A stretch of 49,264 bases of DNA from a bacterium (GCA_018830885.1 JAHJRI010000217.1:1-49264); one strand, 5' to 3'; positions 1 through 9,240 are shown, counted from the stretch's first letter. The notes: generated by a model not told the origin, from the sequence alone. Numbers and translations are program-made.

Positions 1-287
1 AAATTAACATTCCTGAGAATATTCGCAGAAAATATTACGGTTTTTGTTTCTCTCATTTAACAATGGGTACGCCCATAGTTTTGCTAACCGGACATTGCTG
101 ACTTTTTCTGAGTTAATGAGGCCCTGACCGGCATGTGATTGGAACAAAGCCCCTTTACGCCAATTGAACGAAGGTCGTGGGTCTGGTTTGCCAAACCAAC
201 GGTTCAACGTCGGGAAGAGCGGAAACACCGGGACATGGTCTTATTGCGTATACCCTGATTTCTGCGACATCGAGACTTGACCTGTCG
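1..287. other. left edge, no confident gene
   Basis: No gene is called here. A minus-strand open frame (about 4-228, 74 residues) lies downstream of pgi, but its translation shows no domain, signal peptide or coding character that I trust. A perfect 6-bp inverted repeat, GCGACA at 264-269 and TGTCGC at 283-288, touches the pgi stop codon. It could form a hairpin at the 3' end of the pgi transcript, but no T-run follows it on the minus strand. Confidence 0.3.
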
Positions 288-1904
288 CTAATGGAATTTG
301 AGCAGATAGGTAATCAAGGCATGGGTTGATGAATCCTGACCTGCAGCAAGTTCTTGTTCTCCGCACAGTACCGGTAAGATATTGCCTGCCAGCTGTTTAC
401 CCAGTTCAACGCCCCATTGGTCAAATGAAAAGATGTTCCAAATAATACCCTGAACAAATATCTTGTGCTCATAGAGAGCAATCAGGCTCCCCAGTGACTC
501 CGGGGTCAACTTCTCAGCCAGAATCGTGTTTGATGGACGATTTCCCTCAAAAGTTCGATAGGGCAGCAGGTTGTCCGCGACGTTTTCAGACTTAAGTTCC
601 TGCAATGACTTACCGAAAGCTAGTGCTTTCTGTTGTGCAACAAAATTTGCCATGAGTATTTCATGGTGAATCCCAATAGCATTGACCGGTTTTGCGAATC
701 CAATAAAATCACAGGGCACCAGTTTGGTTCCCTGATGAAGCAACTGATAAAAAGCATGTTGACCATTTGTCCCCGGTTCTCCCCAGACAATGGGCCCCGT
801 CTGATAACCGACCCGATTTCCGTCTCGATCGACACTCTTGCCGTTGCTCTCCATATCACATTGCTGTAGATAGGCTGGAAATCGGCTTAGATACTGATCA
901 TACGGCAAAACGGCATAGGATTGGGCATCGAAGAAATTATTGTACCACACCCCAAGCAAGCCGAGAATAACCGGCATATTGACATCCAGGGGGGACTGCC
1001 GGAAATGCTGATCCATCCGATGAAACCCTGCCCGCAAGCGATGAAAATTTTCCACACCGAGTGCGATCATTAACGAAAAACCAATCGCAGATGTCAGAGA
1101 ATATCGGCCCCCAACCCAATCCCAAAAAATAAGCATATTTTCCGGTTCGATTCCAAACGCAGCCACTTTTTCCGCATTGGTTGAAATCGCGATAAAATGA
1201 CGGCCAGTGGCTGACTCATCACCTAAGCGTTTCAACAGCCACGCCTTTGCGCTGGACGCATTGGTCATGGTCTCCTGGGTCGTAAAGGTTTTTGATGCTA
1301 TCAAGAACAATGTCTCATCCGGTTCCAGATCGATGAGTTGTTCCGCCAGATGTGTTGCATCAATATTTGAGATATAACGAAGCACAAGATTGCGGTTGGA
1401 GTATGCCTTCAGTGCTTCGTAAACCATGACCGGCCCCAGATCGGAGCCGCCAATCCCGATGTTAACAATATTTTTGATCGGTTTTCCTGTAAATCCCAGC
1501 CATTGGCCGGAAGATATCCTCCGGGCCAGCTGTTCCATTTTGACCAGAACACGGTTGACTTCCGGCATCAGGTCAACGCCATCAACCAAATAAGGTTTGT
1601 CGGGTGGATTTCTTAACACCATATGCAGAACCGATCGGTTTTCCGTTTGATTAATCCGTTTTCCAGAAAACAGCCGCTCTATCTCTGCCTCCAGTTCAAT
1701 GCCACGTGCCAGTTCAAACAGCAACCGCAGAGTTTCTTCCACAACACGGTTTTTTGAATAGTCTAAAAACAGACCTGCATGTTCCAGTGACATCTGGGCA
1801 GCTCTATCTGGATTCTTGCCAAAGAGGGTCCTGAGATGCAGGTCTTTAATCTGCAGATAATGCTTTGTGAGCTTTTGCCATTCCACCCTTTCATTTGTTT
1901 TCAT
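288..1904 (-). CDS. pgi: glucose-6-phosphate isomerase
   Basis: Cytosolic enzyme interconverting glucose 6-phosphate and fructose 6-phosphate in glycolysis and gluconeogenesis. The 538-residue product is close to the usual length of the long bacterial/eukaryotic-type PGI (about 550). Visible family signatures are the sugar-binding stretch [11 protein letters not shown] in the middle, [13 protein letters not shown], the ESNGKSV segment, and the active-site block [14 protein letters not shown] with its conserved His. The ATG at 1904 is preceded on the minus strand by AGAGGT at good spacing, so the start is well supported. It is divergent from cvpA across about 230 bases, with no partner gene on its own strand. 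The family call is seen directly; single-gene transcription is inference. Confidence 0.97.
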   Translation of the reverse strand: MKTNERVEWQKLTKHYLQIKDLHLRTLFGKNPDRAAQMSLEHAGLFLDYSKNRVVEETLRLLFELARGIELEAEIERLFSGKRINQTENRSVLHMVLRNPPDKPYLVDGVDLMPEVNRVLVKMEQLARRISSGQWLGFTGKPIKNIVNIGIGGSDLGPVMVYEALKAYSNRNLVLRYISNIDATHLAEQLIDLEPDETLFLIASKTFTTQETMTNASSAKAWLLKRLGDESATGRHFIAISTNAEKVAAFGIEPENMLIFWDWVGGRYSLTSAIGFSLMIALGVENFHRLRAGFHRMDQHFRQSPLDVNMPVILGLLGVWYNNFFDAQSYAVLPYDQYLSRFPAYLQQCDMESNGKSVDRDGNRVGYQTGPIVWGEPGTNGQHAFYQLLHQGTKLVPCDFIGFAKPVNAIGIHHEILMANFVAQQKALAFGKSLQELKSENVADNLLPYRTFEGNRPSNTILAEKLTPESLGSLIALYEHKIFVQGIIWNIFSFDQWGVELGKQLAGNILPVLCGEQELAAGQDSSTHALITYLLKFH

Positions 1905-2135
1905 AGTTGAATTACCTCTGCATTGTAGTCCGCCACCCCAATTGAAGCTGGTTCACCTGTAAAGCCTGTCCAGTCTCAGGTTTTCTGAAAAAATTACATC
2001 CTGTGAAATCTCATTTTCAATATCAACCTTATTTCATAAAGCGAAAAAAATAGGTTGCATTTTTAACACTGTTGAAATAGAGAAAAAACAGATACTAAGT
2101 AGCATTTGACAACCATAACCAACCTTGAAACGCCA

Positions 2136-2621
2136 ATGAATTTTTTCGATCTTATTTTTACAATTCTGATCCTCATTTTCCTTGTACTCGGTTTTTCCAA
2201 GGGATCGTTCAGAGAACTGCTCTCCACCATTGGAATCGTCATTGGGTATGTTGGCGCGGAGCAATTCCATGAGCGGTATCTGGGCATCACTCTACAATAT
2301 ATTCAAAACTATGCGCAAGCAAAGGTCATCACGTATCTTGCTATTTTTGCCGTAGGTCTGGTGATCGGCTTTATACTCTCCACACTGGTTCGACTGATGT
2401 CCTCCAGTCAGCGCCCAAGCTTTCCCAGTCGTATTCTTGCCGGTTTTCTGGGATTGTTGAAAGGGGTCCTCATTTGTCTCGCGATCTATTTTGTTGTTGA
2501 AGGTTATATCCCCTCATATATGGATGACCTGTACAATTCTGCCTATACCCCATGGCTTCAACATTTCAGAAAACTGATTAATGGTATCAACTTTGCTTTA
2601 ATTCAGAATATACTGGCTTAG
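2136..2621 (+). CDS. CvpA family inner-membrane protein
   Basis: Small inner-membrane protein of the CvpA family, known from colicin V production and envelope robustness; the molecular role is not settled. The product starts MNFFDLIFTILILIFLVLGF and has four hydrophobic segments. The first hairpin ends in GFSKGSFREL, a typical CvpA motif (Gly-x-x-[KR]-Gly), and a second is SRILAGFLGLLKGVLICL. I chose the ATG at 2136 over a TTG 30 bases upstream because it opens directly into the first membrane segment, although no strong ribosome-binding site is visible. Length (161 residues) is normal for the family. The gene is 88 bases upstream of the lipoprotein gene and may be co-transcribed. Confidence 0.8.
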   Translation: MNFFDLIFTILILIFLVLGFSKGSFRELLSTIGIVIGYVGAEQFHERYLGITLQYIQNYAQAKVITYLAIFAVGLVIGFILSTLVRLMSSSQRPSFPSRILAGFLGLLKGVLICLAIYFVVEGYIPSYMDDLYNSAYTPWLQHFRKLINGINFALIQNILA

Positions 2622-2709
2622 ACAAAAAACGGTCCAAGACAGGTGTTTTTTCCTGAATATTCGGCATTTTGCTCTGTGCATCATCTTTGATATCCGTTAT
2701 CCCAGAGTC

Positions 2710-3891
2710 ATGCAAGCTTCTCATCGAACACTCCTGAGACTATCTAAATTTCTTGTCCTTCTTGCGCTACTGTTAACATCCATTTCCAGTTGCCAGTATA
2801 TCCCGTTTCTAAAAAAGGAAACGCCTGCGGCCAAAACGGCGTTGCCGGATAAAACAACGGAAAGCAGGATTCGAAAGATCTATATCCAGAATTTCAGCGG
2901 CCAGAAAGTGAAGGAGATTCAGGAAATTTTTTTTGACGCGGTGAAAGAACAATCCTATTTTTCCTTTATGGAGTTACTGCCGGACGATCTTGATCAGCTG
3001 GGTGTGTTGCGGATTGATGTTACCGATTACAACATCTGGGAAATTGATGAAGAGGTGACCAATCTAAAGGACTACCCGCCAGGGGCAATCAAACCAGGGG
3101 AGACCATTAAACGGCGAAATGCAATTGTCAGCCTCAAGGTTCAGCTTTTTGAAGCTGAGTCGGGCAAATTACGGATCAATCGCCAGTTTTCACAACCATT
3201 CCAGCAGATATATGTTGGATCGGACGCTATCCAAAACCGCCCTGACAGTCAGATTGAACTCGATCGGCTGACTAAAATGCTGATATTTAACATGCTGGAT
3301 TCGTTTCTTACCACAGAGGAAAAAACAATTGCCCTGCAATATGAAAAGGGTCTCGCTTACGACTGGTTTGCAAAAAACGTATACAATATGGGAAACAGCC
3401 GTATTCGAAAAGGAATCCGTTTCGCTATGGCAGACGAACTGGATGAGGCAATCTGGGTCTGGAAGATCATTCTTTTTGCGCCGGAAAAGGATGAACCCGA
3501 GATGATTTATCTCCATAACCGGGCCAGTGCATTCTACAATCTGGGTATTGCTTATCAATTGAAGAAGGATTGGTGGAACGCGGCCGAAATGTTCTCATAT
3601 GCCAATCGGATTCAGCAGAAACTGAAATATGCCCAGGCCTGGGGGAATAACATGCAAATATGGCTGGAAGAACAGCGACACCCCAGACCGGAAAAGAAAG
3701 CGGAACCTATTGTGAAAGCGGAAGTGAAAAAGGTAGACTTAAAAGAGATAGAGAGACCCTGGGAGGCAAAAAACCTTGAAAAAAATAGTCAGCTGCTGCT
3801 TCAACCGAGAATTCTGTGGCCTCTGGATCCCATTTTAAAGCAACAACAACAGAAAGAAAAAGCCAACATCGGCGAACAGCCCACACCTTAG
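2710..3891 (+). CDS. predicted lipoprotein with TPR-like C-terminal half
   Basis: Unrecognised envelope protein of 393 residues. It opens with a basic stretch, a hydrophobic run and a lipobox (I-S-S-C) with the acylated Cys at residue 28. This makes it a lipoprotein, probably anchored in the outer membrane. Residues of about 55-200 form an alpha/beta region that recalls lipoproteins which present a nucleotide- or curli-type fold, but I cannot name the family. Residues of about 265-325 look like one or two TPR helix pairs (FYNLGIAYQLKKDWWNAAEM). The C-terminus is Lys/Glu/Pro-rich and low in complexity. It is followed by a second exported protein gene in the same direction, so a shared envelope role is plausible. 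Confidence 0.75.
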   Translation: MQASHRTLLRLSKFLVLLALLLTSISSCQYIPFLKKETPAAKTALPDKTTESRIRKIYIQNFSGQKVKEIQEIFFDAVKEQSYFSFMELLPDDLDQLGVLRIDVTDYNIWEIDEEVTNLKDYPPGAIKPGETIKRRNAIVSLKVQLFEAESGKLRINRQFSQPFQQIYVGSDAIQNRPDSQIELDRLTKMLIFNMLDSFLTTEEKTIALQYEKGLAYDWFAKNVYNMGNSRIRKGIRFAMADELDEAIWVWKIILFAPEKDEPEMIYLHNRASAFYNLGIAYQLKKDWWNAAEMFSYANRIQQKLKYAQAWGNNMQIWLEEQRHPRPEKKAEPIVKAEVKKVDLKEIERPWEAKNLEKNSQLLLQPRILWPLDPILKQQQQKEKANIGEQPTP

Positions 3892-4009
3892 GCGGCCTAG
3901 ACATCATTGTGGCTCCCTGGTAAATCTTTTCAAAACCGCATCAGCCAGCAGGGCCGATACAAAATCGGGACCGGGGATGAGAGCAATTAACAACCAAGTG
4001 GAGAGAACG

Positions 4010-5164
4010 GTGAAGAGAAGGATAAGTTTTCTACCGGTTATATTCCTGATAGCAGGACTTTTCATTCTGCCTGCCTGGAGTCAGGCCGCTGTAATCGGTA
4101 AAGGCCAGGCAAAAATTTTCAATGACAATGACGGTTCCGCCAGAGATCAGGCGTTGCGAAATGCCCTGCGAGATGCTGTCAAACAGGGAGTCGGGGTCAT
4201 CCTCGATTCCAACACCATTGTCAAAAACTGGACGGTTATCCAGGATGAAGTCTACTCAAGCGCCCGTGGTTTCGTAAAAGAGTATAAGGTCCTCAAAGAC
4301 GAGAAAGTCGGTGATACCTGGTTTATTGAGATAGAAGCAGAAGTCGCAACTGACCAGATCAAGGACAAGCTGGGTGAATTGCAGATTCTGCATAAAAAAA
4401 TGGGAAACAAACGGTTGATGATCATCTATAACCCGGAGAATCCCGAAGCACTGCCTGCCGACCACAGTGCCGTAAGGTCAGCCATGACATCCATTCCCAC
4501 ACTATTCAATCAGTCCGGGTTTCGAATTTTCGACCAGCGTTCCCTGGGTTACATCTCCGACAAGGTCAGTCAGACAGGCAGTGGCAAAGAAGCCTGGATG
4601 AAGATAGCAGATGAACAGCAGGTCGATATTTTGACTGAGTTTGAATTGCTCTCCAGTAAAAAGAGTCCATTTTCAAATGCTACCTTCTCCGCTGCAAAAA
4701 TCACCTTGCGAATGAAAACGTATGATGTTTCGACCGGGCGCTTGATATCAAATGTCCAGTCCGACCAGAAGCAGATGACAAATGCAAAAGCGGGCAGCTA
4801 TGACTGGGATAATGCGCTCGCCAAGGCGAGTAGTAAATCCGGGGAAGCGGCAGCCACCGATACCATCAACAATATTGTCGAATACTATAAATCCGTCGGT
4901 GATATCGGTAACAGTTATCTTATCATTTTCAAGGATTTCACCGAGAACGAAACAGATATTATCCTGGATATTCTGGAAAACCTGGAAGGATACCAATCCC
5001 TTTCCGAATTGCAGACAACGCCGAATCTCTTAAAAATAGAGTACTTTTCAACGATCAGTAAGAGTCGTCTCAGAAGAAAAATCCGGCTTGCGGTCAAACC
5101 CCACAAAATCAATCTCAGTTCAAAGGAAATATCGGGGAACCGTTTTATATTTGTAAAACAATAA
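4010..5164 (+). CDS. exported protein with FlgT_N-like domain
   Basis: Exported protein of about 384 residues. I prefer the GTG at 4010, giving MKRRISFLPVIFLIAGLFIL and a clean signal peptide cut near WSQA, because GGAGAG lies about 7 bases upstream. An ATG at 3977 in the same frame would add 11 residues. After the signal, about 100 residues follow the pattern of the FlgT N-terminal domain: GKGQA, then SARDQALRNALRDAVKQGVG, then a V-I-Q-D-E-V-Y-S-S-A-R-G-F-V segment and a beta-rich end. FlgT helps build the flagellar H ring in Vibrio, but many proteins with this domain have no flagellar tie, and no flagellar gene is nearby. The rest of the protein is unassigned. Confidence 0.75.
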   Translation: MKRRISFLPVIFLIAGLFILPAWSQAAVIGKGQAKIFNDNDGSARDQALRNALRDAVKQGVGVILDSNTIVKNWTVIQDEVYSSARGFVKEYKVLKDEKVGDTWFIEIEAEVATDQIKDKLGELQILHKKMGNKRLMIIYNPENPEALPADHSAVRSAMTSIPTLFNQSGFRIFDQRSLGYISDKVSQTGSGKEAWMKIADEQQVDILTEFELLSSKKSPFSNATFSAAKITLRMKTYDVSTGRLISNVQSDQKQMTNAKAGSYDWDNALAKASSKSGEAAATDTINNIVEYYKSVGDIGNSYLIIFKDFTENETDIILDILENLEGYQSLSELQTTPNLLKIEYFSTISKSRLRRKIRLAVKPHKINLSSKEISGNRFIFVKQ

Positions 5165-5200
5165 ACAGAAGAGACGCCTTAAAAAAACCGGCAGGAACAT

Positions 5201-6001
5201 TCAGATTGTTGGAGGAGTGGGTGGGGGTGAAGTCTGGGACTGAATCATCTGCCTGACTCTCTCTTTAATCTGCGTCAGTTGCTCAAAATTCTGCGCCCGT
5301 TTTTTCAAGAGCAACACCCGCTGTTCGTTGCTTTGTTTCGATTCCGGGATTGACGATATCGCTTCAAGCTGTGCCTTAATCTGCTTTTCCGCCGCTAAAA
5401 GGTCTTTTATAAGTACAAATAGTTCCTTTTTTTTCTGCTGCTGCTCTTTTTCCTTTTCCAGCTGATCCAATAGGATCTTAATCCGCTTTTTTGTAACTGC
5501 GTAATTGAAACGGGCATCCGCTTCTATTTCCCTGTGACCGTTGACATATCTCTGCTGCTCCCTCTCATTTTCAATCACTGCCCGGTAAAGCACCAGAACC
5601 TTTTTCAGCTGTTCGACAGCCTGCTGATGGTCTGCAGTTTGCTCGCTGATTCGGAATAGGGCATTCCCCAGGTTGAAGGATACTTTCTGTACCAGTTCCA
5701 GATCCTGATAAGATGAACTGAGAATCTCCCGGAGGTATCTGGCCGCATCTTCATAGCGGTTTTGCTGATAGTAAAAAAAAGCGAGATTATATTTTAGAAT
5801 CGGATCATCCGGCTTGTCTTTCAGCTTTTTCTCAAAAGCCGCTGACAGAGAGGCGTCGCCTGCTGCTGAATGAAAAAATCCAGTGACCTCTCTTTTTTTG
5901 CGTCCCCCATACCAGAAGGAGACCGACCAGGTAACAACTGCCAATATCAACAATGGTAACAATACTTTTTTGGAATAGAACATCTCTTTCCAGACACCCA
6001 T
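5201..6001 (-). CDS. membrane-anchored TPR protein (BatC-like)
   Basis: Single-pass membrane protein, about 266 residues. The start at 6001 (MGVWKEMFYSKK...) has AAGGG upstream; an in-frame ATG at 6070 would add 23 residues that do not look coding. A hydrophobic segment (VLLPLLILAVVTWSVSFWY) is followed by TPR-like helices: LKYNLAFFYYQQNRYEDAARYL, then SFNLGNALFRISEQ and DARFNYAVTKKRIKILLDQL. The sequence ends in a Glu/Lys/Gln-rich coiled coil and a Pro/Thr tail. The NLGNALFR...ARFNYA arrangement recalls BatB/BatC TPR proteins of aerotolerance operons, but no MoxR or VWA partner is next to it. It converges on the FlgT_N-like gene, with 36 bases between the stops. Confidence 0.65.
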   Translation of the reverse strand: MGVWKEMFYSKKVLLPLLILAVVTWSVSFWYGGRKKREVTGFFHSAAGDASLSAAFEKKLKDKPDDPILKYNLAFFYYQQNRYEDAARYLREILSSSYQDLELVQKVSFNLGNALFRISEQTADHQQAVEQLKKVLVLYRAVIENEREQQRYVNGHREIEADARFNYAVTKKRIKILLDQLEKEKEQQQKKKELFVLIKDLLAAEKQIKAQLEAISSIPESKQSNEQRVLLLKKRAQNFEQLTQIKERVRQMIQSQTSPPPTPPTI

Positions 6002-6507
6002 TTGAACCCTTTTTAATCCTGTAGGACAACCATGACTGAGCAACTGCCCGAATTCTGTCCTCAATAGCAATATTCAGAGAATAGTCAAACCAAACCGGAA
6101 AAAACGAAATATTTCATCCCGGGCTTAGTTCCCCGATTATTTCCCGGAAATATGCGAGAATCAACGTTTTTCAATCAATATAGATCAGCCATTTGTAATT
6201 CCCAAACAGTTTATTTCTCAGTCCCGCTATAAGTGCCGTATTTAGAGCGTTCAGTGGCCTATAAGGCATTTATCTAATTGTAATTTTTAGTTTTTTTAAC
6301 CTGACCGGCGGCTAAGCTACGTCTAGATAACCTTTGAGAGAGTTTATAAAAATCGGCAGAAAAATGCGAAATAGCCGAAAATATCAAGGAAAGTCTTGAC
6401 ATTATATAATTTTGTGACTTACTGATGATAACGTTGTTTGGAAACGTGTGTAGAACTTTTTTGAACCATAAAAATCATTATCAGGAATTGATTAACCAGG
6501 AGCATAT
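6002..6507. other. divergent intergenic region upstream of HU
   Basis: About 500 bases between the TPR gene and the HU gene hold no credible ORF. It is AT-rich towards HU and contains the promoter-like elements listed at 6396-6410. A small perfect hairpin, GCCT-ATA-AGGC, sits at 6257-6267. I see nothing else. Confidence 0.4.
6396..6410 (+). promoter_or_regulatory. candidate promoter elements of the HU gene
   Basis: A consensus -10 hexamer TATAAT lies at 6405-6410, about 100 bases before the HU start codon. Immediately upstream is a consensus TTGACA at 6396-6401, but the two are only 3 bases apart and cannot serve the same promoter. TATAAT has only a weak -35 at the right distance, and TTGACA has only a weak -10 near 6419-6424. 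This may be two overlapping weak promoters or a single extended one. Confidence 0.35.
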
Positions 6508-6783
6508 ATGAATAAAGCCGAATTGATCGCAAAAATTGCAGGTGAAGCAGAAGTCAGCAAAGCAATGGCAGAAAAACTGTTAAACGCCACTTTGGCAGGC
6601 ATCCGAGAAGGTCTGACAGATGATGGAAACCTGACCCTCGTTGGTTTTGGTACATTTTCAGTTGTGAAAAGAGCTGCCAGAAAGGGAAGAAATCCTCAAA
6701 CCGGAAAAACGATTAAAATTCCTGCAAAAAAAGTTGTAAAATTCAAGCCGGGGAAAAACCTGAAAGACTCTGTAAACGGTTAG
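6508..6783 (+). CDS. HU-family DNA-binding protein
   Basis: Small nucleoid protein that bends and compacts DNA as a dimer. The 91-residue product is the normal HU length. It starts MNKAELIAKIA, has the dimer helices, the GFGTFSVVKRAARKGRNPQTG beta-arm entry, and the Pro-containing arm sequence (IKIPAKKVVKFKPG) that intercalates DNA. The start is fixed by AGGAG 8 bases upstream. It is monocistronic by position, with a long AT-rich leader before it and an unusual inverted-repeat-rich region after it. HU is certain at family level; HU-alpha versus HU-beta (hupA/hupB) cannot be decided here. Confidence 0.95.
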   Translation: MNKAELIAKIAGEAEVSKAMAEKLLNATLAGIREGLTDDGNLTLVGFGTFSVVKRAARKGRNPQTGKTIKIPAKKVVKFKPGKNLKDSVNG

Positions 6784-7200
6784 AGAAGGGTTGGCACCTT
6801 TTATTTTCCGATCAATGGCATTTGAGCAAGATGGGACAGCCAATGCCTGAACGCTGTTGATTATGATAACGGGTGTGATTGGTTTAGCGTTATCGGTTTA
6901 TCAAGGAAATCAAGGATTGAGGTTCTAACGCTTTTTGTGCCTTGGAAAAACGGTCATGACGTTCACGAAACAGACAGCGTCATTCTATAACTGTCTAAAC
7001 CAATCAAAATATTCAAATATCGGCAAGCGGAACCGGCATCTAAAGAAGTGAAGTTCATGCCGGTCAAGCCAAAAAACGGTGCCAATCATTCCTCCCATTT
7101 TTCATGAAGGCTTAAAGCACACCACGTCTTTATTGAATTGCCTCAGCCCTGTTCCCTGGATCTTCCCAACACAATTCCCACCAGACACTGTAAAACTATC
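6784..7200. other. gene-free region with nested inverted repeats
   Basis: No convincing ORF. Perfect inverted repeats seen directly: TTGGCACC 6791-6798 with GGTGCCAA 7078-7085 (outer pair); GGCATT 6817-6822 with AATGCC 6842-6847; GATAACG 6865-6871 with CGTTATC 6888-6894; GATTGGTTTAG 6877-6887 with CTAAACCAATC 6995-7005, extended inward by GTTAT 6889-6893 with ATAAC 6987-6991; ATGACG 6956-6961 with CGTCAT 6978-6983; and ACCGGCAT 7032-7039 with ATGCCGGT 7057-7064. The 6-bp pairs are near chance level, but the 11+5 bp and 8-bp local pairs are not. This could be a structured RNA or a small palindromic mobile element. Confidence 0.45.
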
Positions 7201-7791
7201 TTAAAAGCGGATCACCAGAGCCAGCATTAATCCCGAAGATGTCAATACTTTCTGATCCCCACTTTCAGATTCAATATAGATCTGTTCGAACTGATATCCC
7301 GGGATAATCAGAAAATGACGGGACACATCTATCCTGACGCCAGCCATGAGTAAAGGACCATAGCCTGTTCCTGTGGTCGTCCCGATTTCACTGCCCACGT
7401 AGTCAAAATCGTATGCATACTGCTGAATTGAGATGCCTGCACCGATATATGGAATCACGCCTGGTTTGGAACTGAAATAGTAGTGCCATTTGAGGCCGCC
7501 ACTCAATGAAGTTCTGCTGGAATTAAGCGTCACACTAGATCCGTCTGGATTTGTATGATCCCCTGAAGCGCTTCCATTACCCAGCGAGACAAAATATGCC
7601 CACTGCTCGGTGAAAAAACGCTTATACGCTATGGAAAGCATGGTTCCATTTACCTGGTCATCTCCATGGGTTTCAAAATAACTTCCGAAGGAAATATTAG
7701 TCACGCTTTGAATTCTATTCTGCGCATACAAAAATTCGCTGCTTGACAGCAATAAAGTCAGGATAATTACTCGTTTGAATATTTCATGCAT
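7201..7791 (-). CDS. predicted outer-membrane beta-barrel protein
   Basis: Exported protein of 196 residues with a signal peptide (IILTLLLSSSEFLYA, cleavage before QN). The mature part is built of alternating amphipathic strands rich in Gly, Tyr, Phe and Ser, and ends in VIRF. A terminal Phe is the hallmark recognised by the BAM complex, so this is most likely a small 8-strand barrel of the OmpA/OmpW/porin-like superfamily. Substrate or function cannot be read. It lies 15 bases downstream of the thioesterase gene on the same strand and could share its transcript. Confidence 0.75.
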   Translation of the reverse strand: MHEIFKRVIILTLLLSSSEFLYAQNRIQSVTNISFGSYFETHGDDQVNGTMLSIAYKRFFTEQWAYFVSLGNGSASGDHTNPDGSSVTLNSSRTSLSGGLKWHYYFSSKPGVIPYIGAGISIQQYAYDFDYVGSEIGTTTGTGYGPLLMAGVRIDVSRHFLIIPGYQFEQIYIESESGDQKVLTSSGLMLALVIRF

Positions 7792-7806
7792 GTTTGATTC
7801 TCCCTG

Positions 7807-8334
7807 CTACTGGATATTCCGCCCTGAAGAGGCGGTCTCATCTCTGAATGGGTTCGGCGTATCCTGGGCAATAATGCCGAGCCGTTTAGCAACTTTTTGG
7901 GAAAAAGTCACAAAATGTCCTACTGACCGGGCACATAACTGGTTCTCGTGATCAAAGATGGATCCCTCAACCAGGACCTCATGTCTTGTTTTGAACTCTT
8001 TGACCTGACCTTCAGCAATAATTTCATCGCCGATTTGGATTGGCTTGATAAAATCAATGGTCATGGTTTTTGTCATCACCATCTGCTGACTCGAATAAAT
8101 GATTGCCCAACTCATCACCTCGTCCAGTATTGTCGACACAACGCCCCCATGGATCAGCTTGTTCCAGCCAGACAGATGCTGGGGAATCACCAGTTTCGAT
8201 CGAATAATCCGCCCATCCCAGAAGAATTTCATTTGCAGACCTGCAGCATTGGTTGGACTGCACCCAAAACAATTTCCTTCAAACCGGTTGGGCAACTCCT
8301 TAAATCTATTTTCACCGCTCTCTTTCGCACACAT
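7807..8334 (-). CDS. PaaI-like hotdog-fold thioesterase
   Basis: Probable acyl-CoA thioesterase of 175 residues. The hotdog signature is the run LIHGGVVSTILDEVMSWA, where HGG and the following Asp-Glu form the active-site helix. It is followed by beta strands (TKTMTIDFIKPIQIGDEI). An N-terminal GNCFGCSPTNAAGLQMKF segment, with a Cys-x-x-Cys and Asn-x-x-Gly-Leu, is typical of PaaI/THEM4-like thioesterases. The substrate is unknown. The last 30 residues or so extend past the fold. It is the first gene of a two-gene minus-strand set with the outer-membrane barrel. Confidence 0.85.
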   Translation of the reverse strand: MCAKESGENRFKELPNRFEGNCFGCSPTNAAGLQMKFFWDGRIIRSKLVIPQHLSGWNKLIHGGVVSTILDEVMSWAIIYSSQQMVMTKTMTIDFIKPIQIGDEIIAEGQVKEFKTRHEVLVEGSIFDHENQLCARSVGHFVTFSQKVAKRLGIIAQDTPNPFRDETASSGRNIQ

Positions 8335-8700
8335 AAACTTCCATCACATTAATTTTTTCTTTTCATCACTTATAAACAAGCCCCCAAAGGGGTTGAGGTA
8401 GATTAACCATATTCCGATAGTACAACTGGTATAATTATAACGATATTGCTATTTTACCAATCATGCAATCTGACACCCCGGAAATGACGCGCTATTGTCT
8501 TTTCTTTCAATGATCTCGGGTCAAAAGGCGCTCCAGCGATTTTCCGTTGTTCTTAATTGGCCGTTTCTGTTATCTTTTAATCTCTGGAAGATTCATCACC
8601 ATGCCACATGATTATCTCTTTTTTCATATTTATTCAAATGGTTGAACCCGCACCGCACAAATAGAAAGGCACCTTTCACCAATCAAACCACGGAGGAAAA
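8335..8700. other. divergent intergenic region
   Basis: No gene is seen between the thioesterase (minus) and the 179-residue protein (plus). A GC-rich hairpin with CCCC/GGGG arms around an AAA loop lies near 8383-8395 in the thioesterase leader. A palindromic TATAATTATA at 8430-8439 supplies a TATAAT hexamer on both strands, but no good -35 accompanies either. A strong Shine-Dalgarno (GGAGGA) ends the region just before 8701. Confidence 0.35.
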
Positions 8701-9240
8701 ATGGGCGAGATATTAAATCAACTACCACCGGAAATTCAAGTTCACATCAAAGCGATTACAAAATCGAGCGGACTGGCCGAAAATGACGAATCATTTGAAA
8801 AGATTGCGCAGGGCTGGCTGGAGAAAAAAAAGATATTTGAGGACCAGATTGCTGCAAGCAATATGGTCGAGGTGGAAAGTCTGGCAGCTGATGATGAAAA
8901 AGGTGCAGTCGCCTTGACCTACTCAGGATCCCTTATCCTAATCGGTCCTTTGGTGGAAGGGTTTCGTAAGGCTGGCTACAACAGTATCGGAATTCGAAAA
9001 AATGTCCCCGACTCCCTAATTAAAGAGAACTCAAAACTGGCTGCCGATATAGTGATCAACGCCCCACTGCAATTTGAGACAGGACCTGTCCAAAGTACTT
9101 CGTCAATCTTCAAGATTGCTGTCTGTAAAGAAGATCTGGCAGCAGAAGATCAGGAAGAAAAAATTTCTGAGGTGACCGTGATCATGACCAACGAATTTGT
9201 CGATGTGAATAGAGCACTGGTCCCGGTCGACAATGTGTAG
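8701..9240 (+). CDS. conserved-looking cytosolic protein, unknown
   Basis: I do not recognise this 179-residue protein. It has no signal peptide or membrane segment and is acidic. A helical N-terminal third (MGEILNQLPPEIQVHIKAIT) precedes a mixed alpha/beta centre with a hydrophobic, Gly-containing stretch (VALTYSGSLILIGPLVEGFR). The rest is beta-rich and ends in VTVIMTNEFVDVNRALVPV. The strong GGAGGA ribosome-binding site 5 bases before the ATG supports translation and the start. It precedes the kinase gene by 141 bases containing a strong inverted repeat, so it may be a separate unit or the first member of the signalling run. No function can be given. Confidence 0.8.
   Translation: MGEILNQLPPEIQVHIKAITKSSGLAENDESFEKIAQGWLEKKKIFEDQIAASNMVEVESLAADDEKGAVALTYSGSLILIGPLVEGFRKAGYNSIGIRKNVPDSLIKENSKLAADIVINAPLQFETGPVQSTSSIFKIAVCKEDLAAEDQEEKISEVTVIMTNEFVDVNRALVPVDNV

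Noticed and set aside
4..228. Minus-strand open frame of 74 residues at the left edge
   Set aside because: No domain, signal peptide or clear ribosome-binding site, and the composition does not look coding.
6895..6990. Minus-strand frame with a run like FRERHDRFSKAQKAL inside the structured region, as a transposase remnant
   Set aside because: Too short and I cannot tie it to any named transposase; the inverted repeats are the stronger signal.
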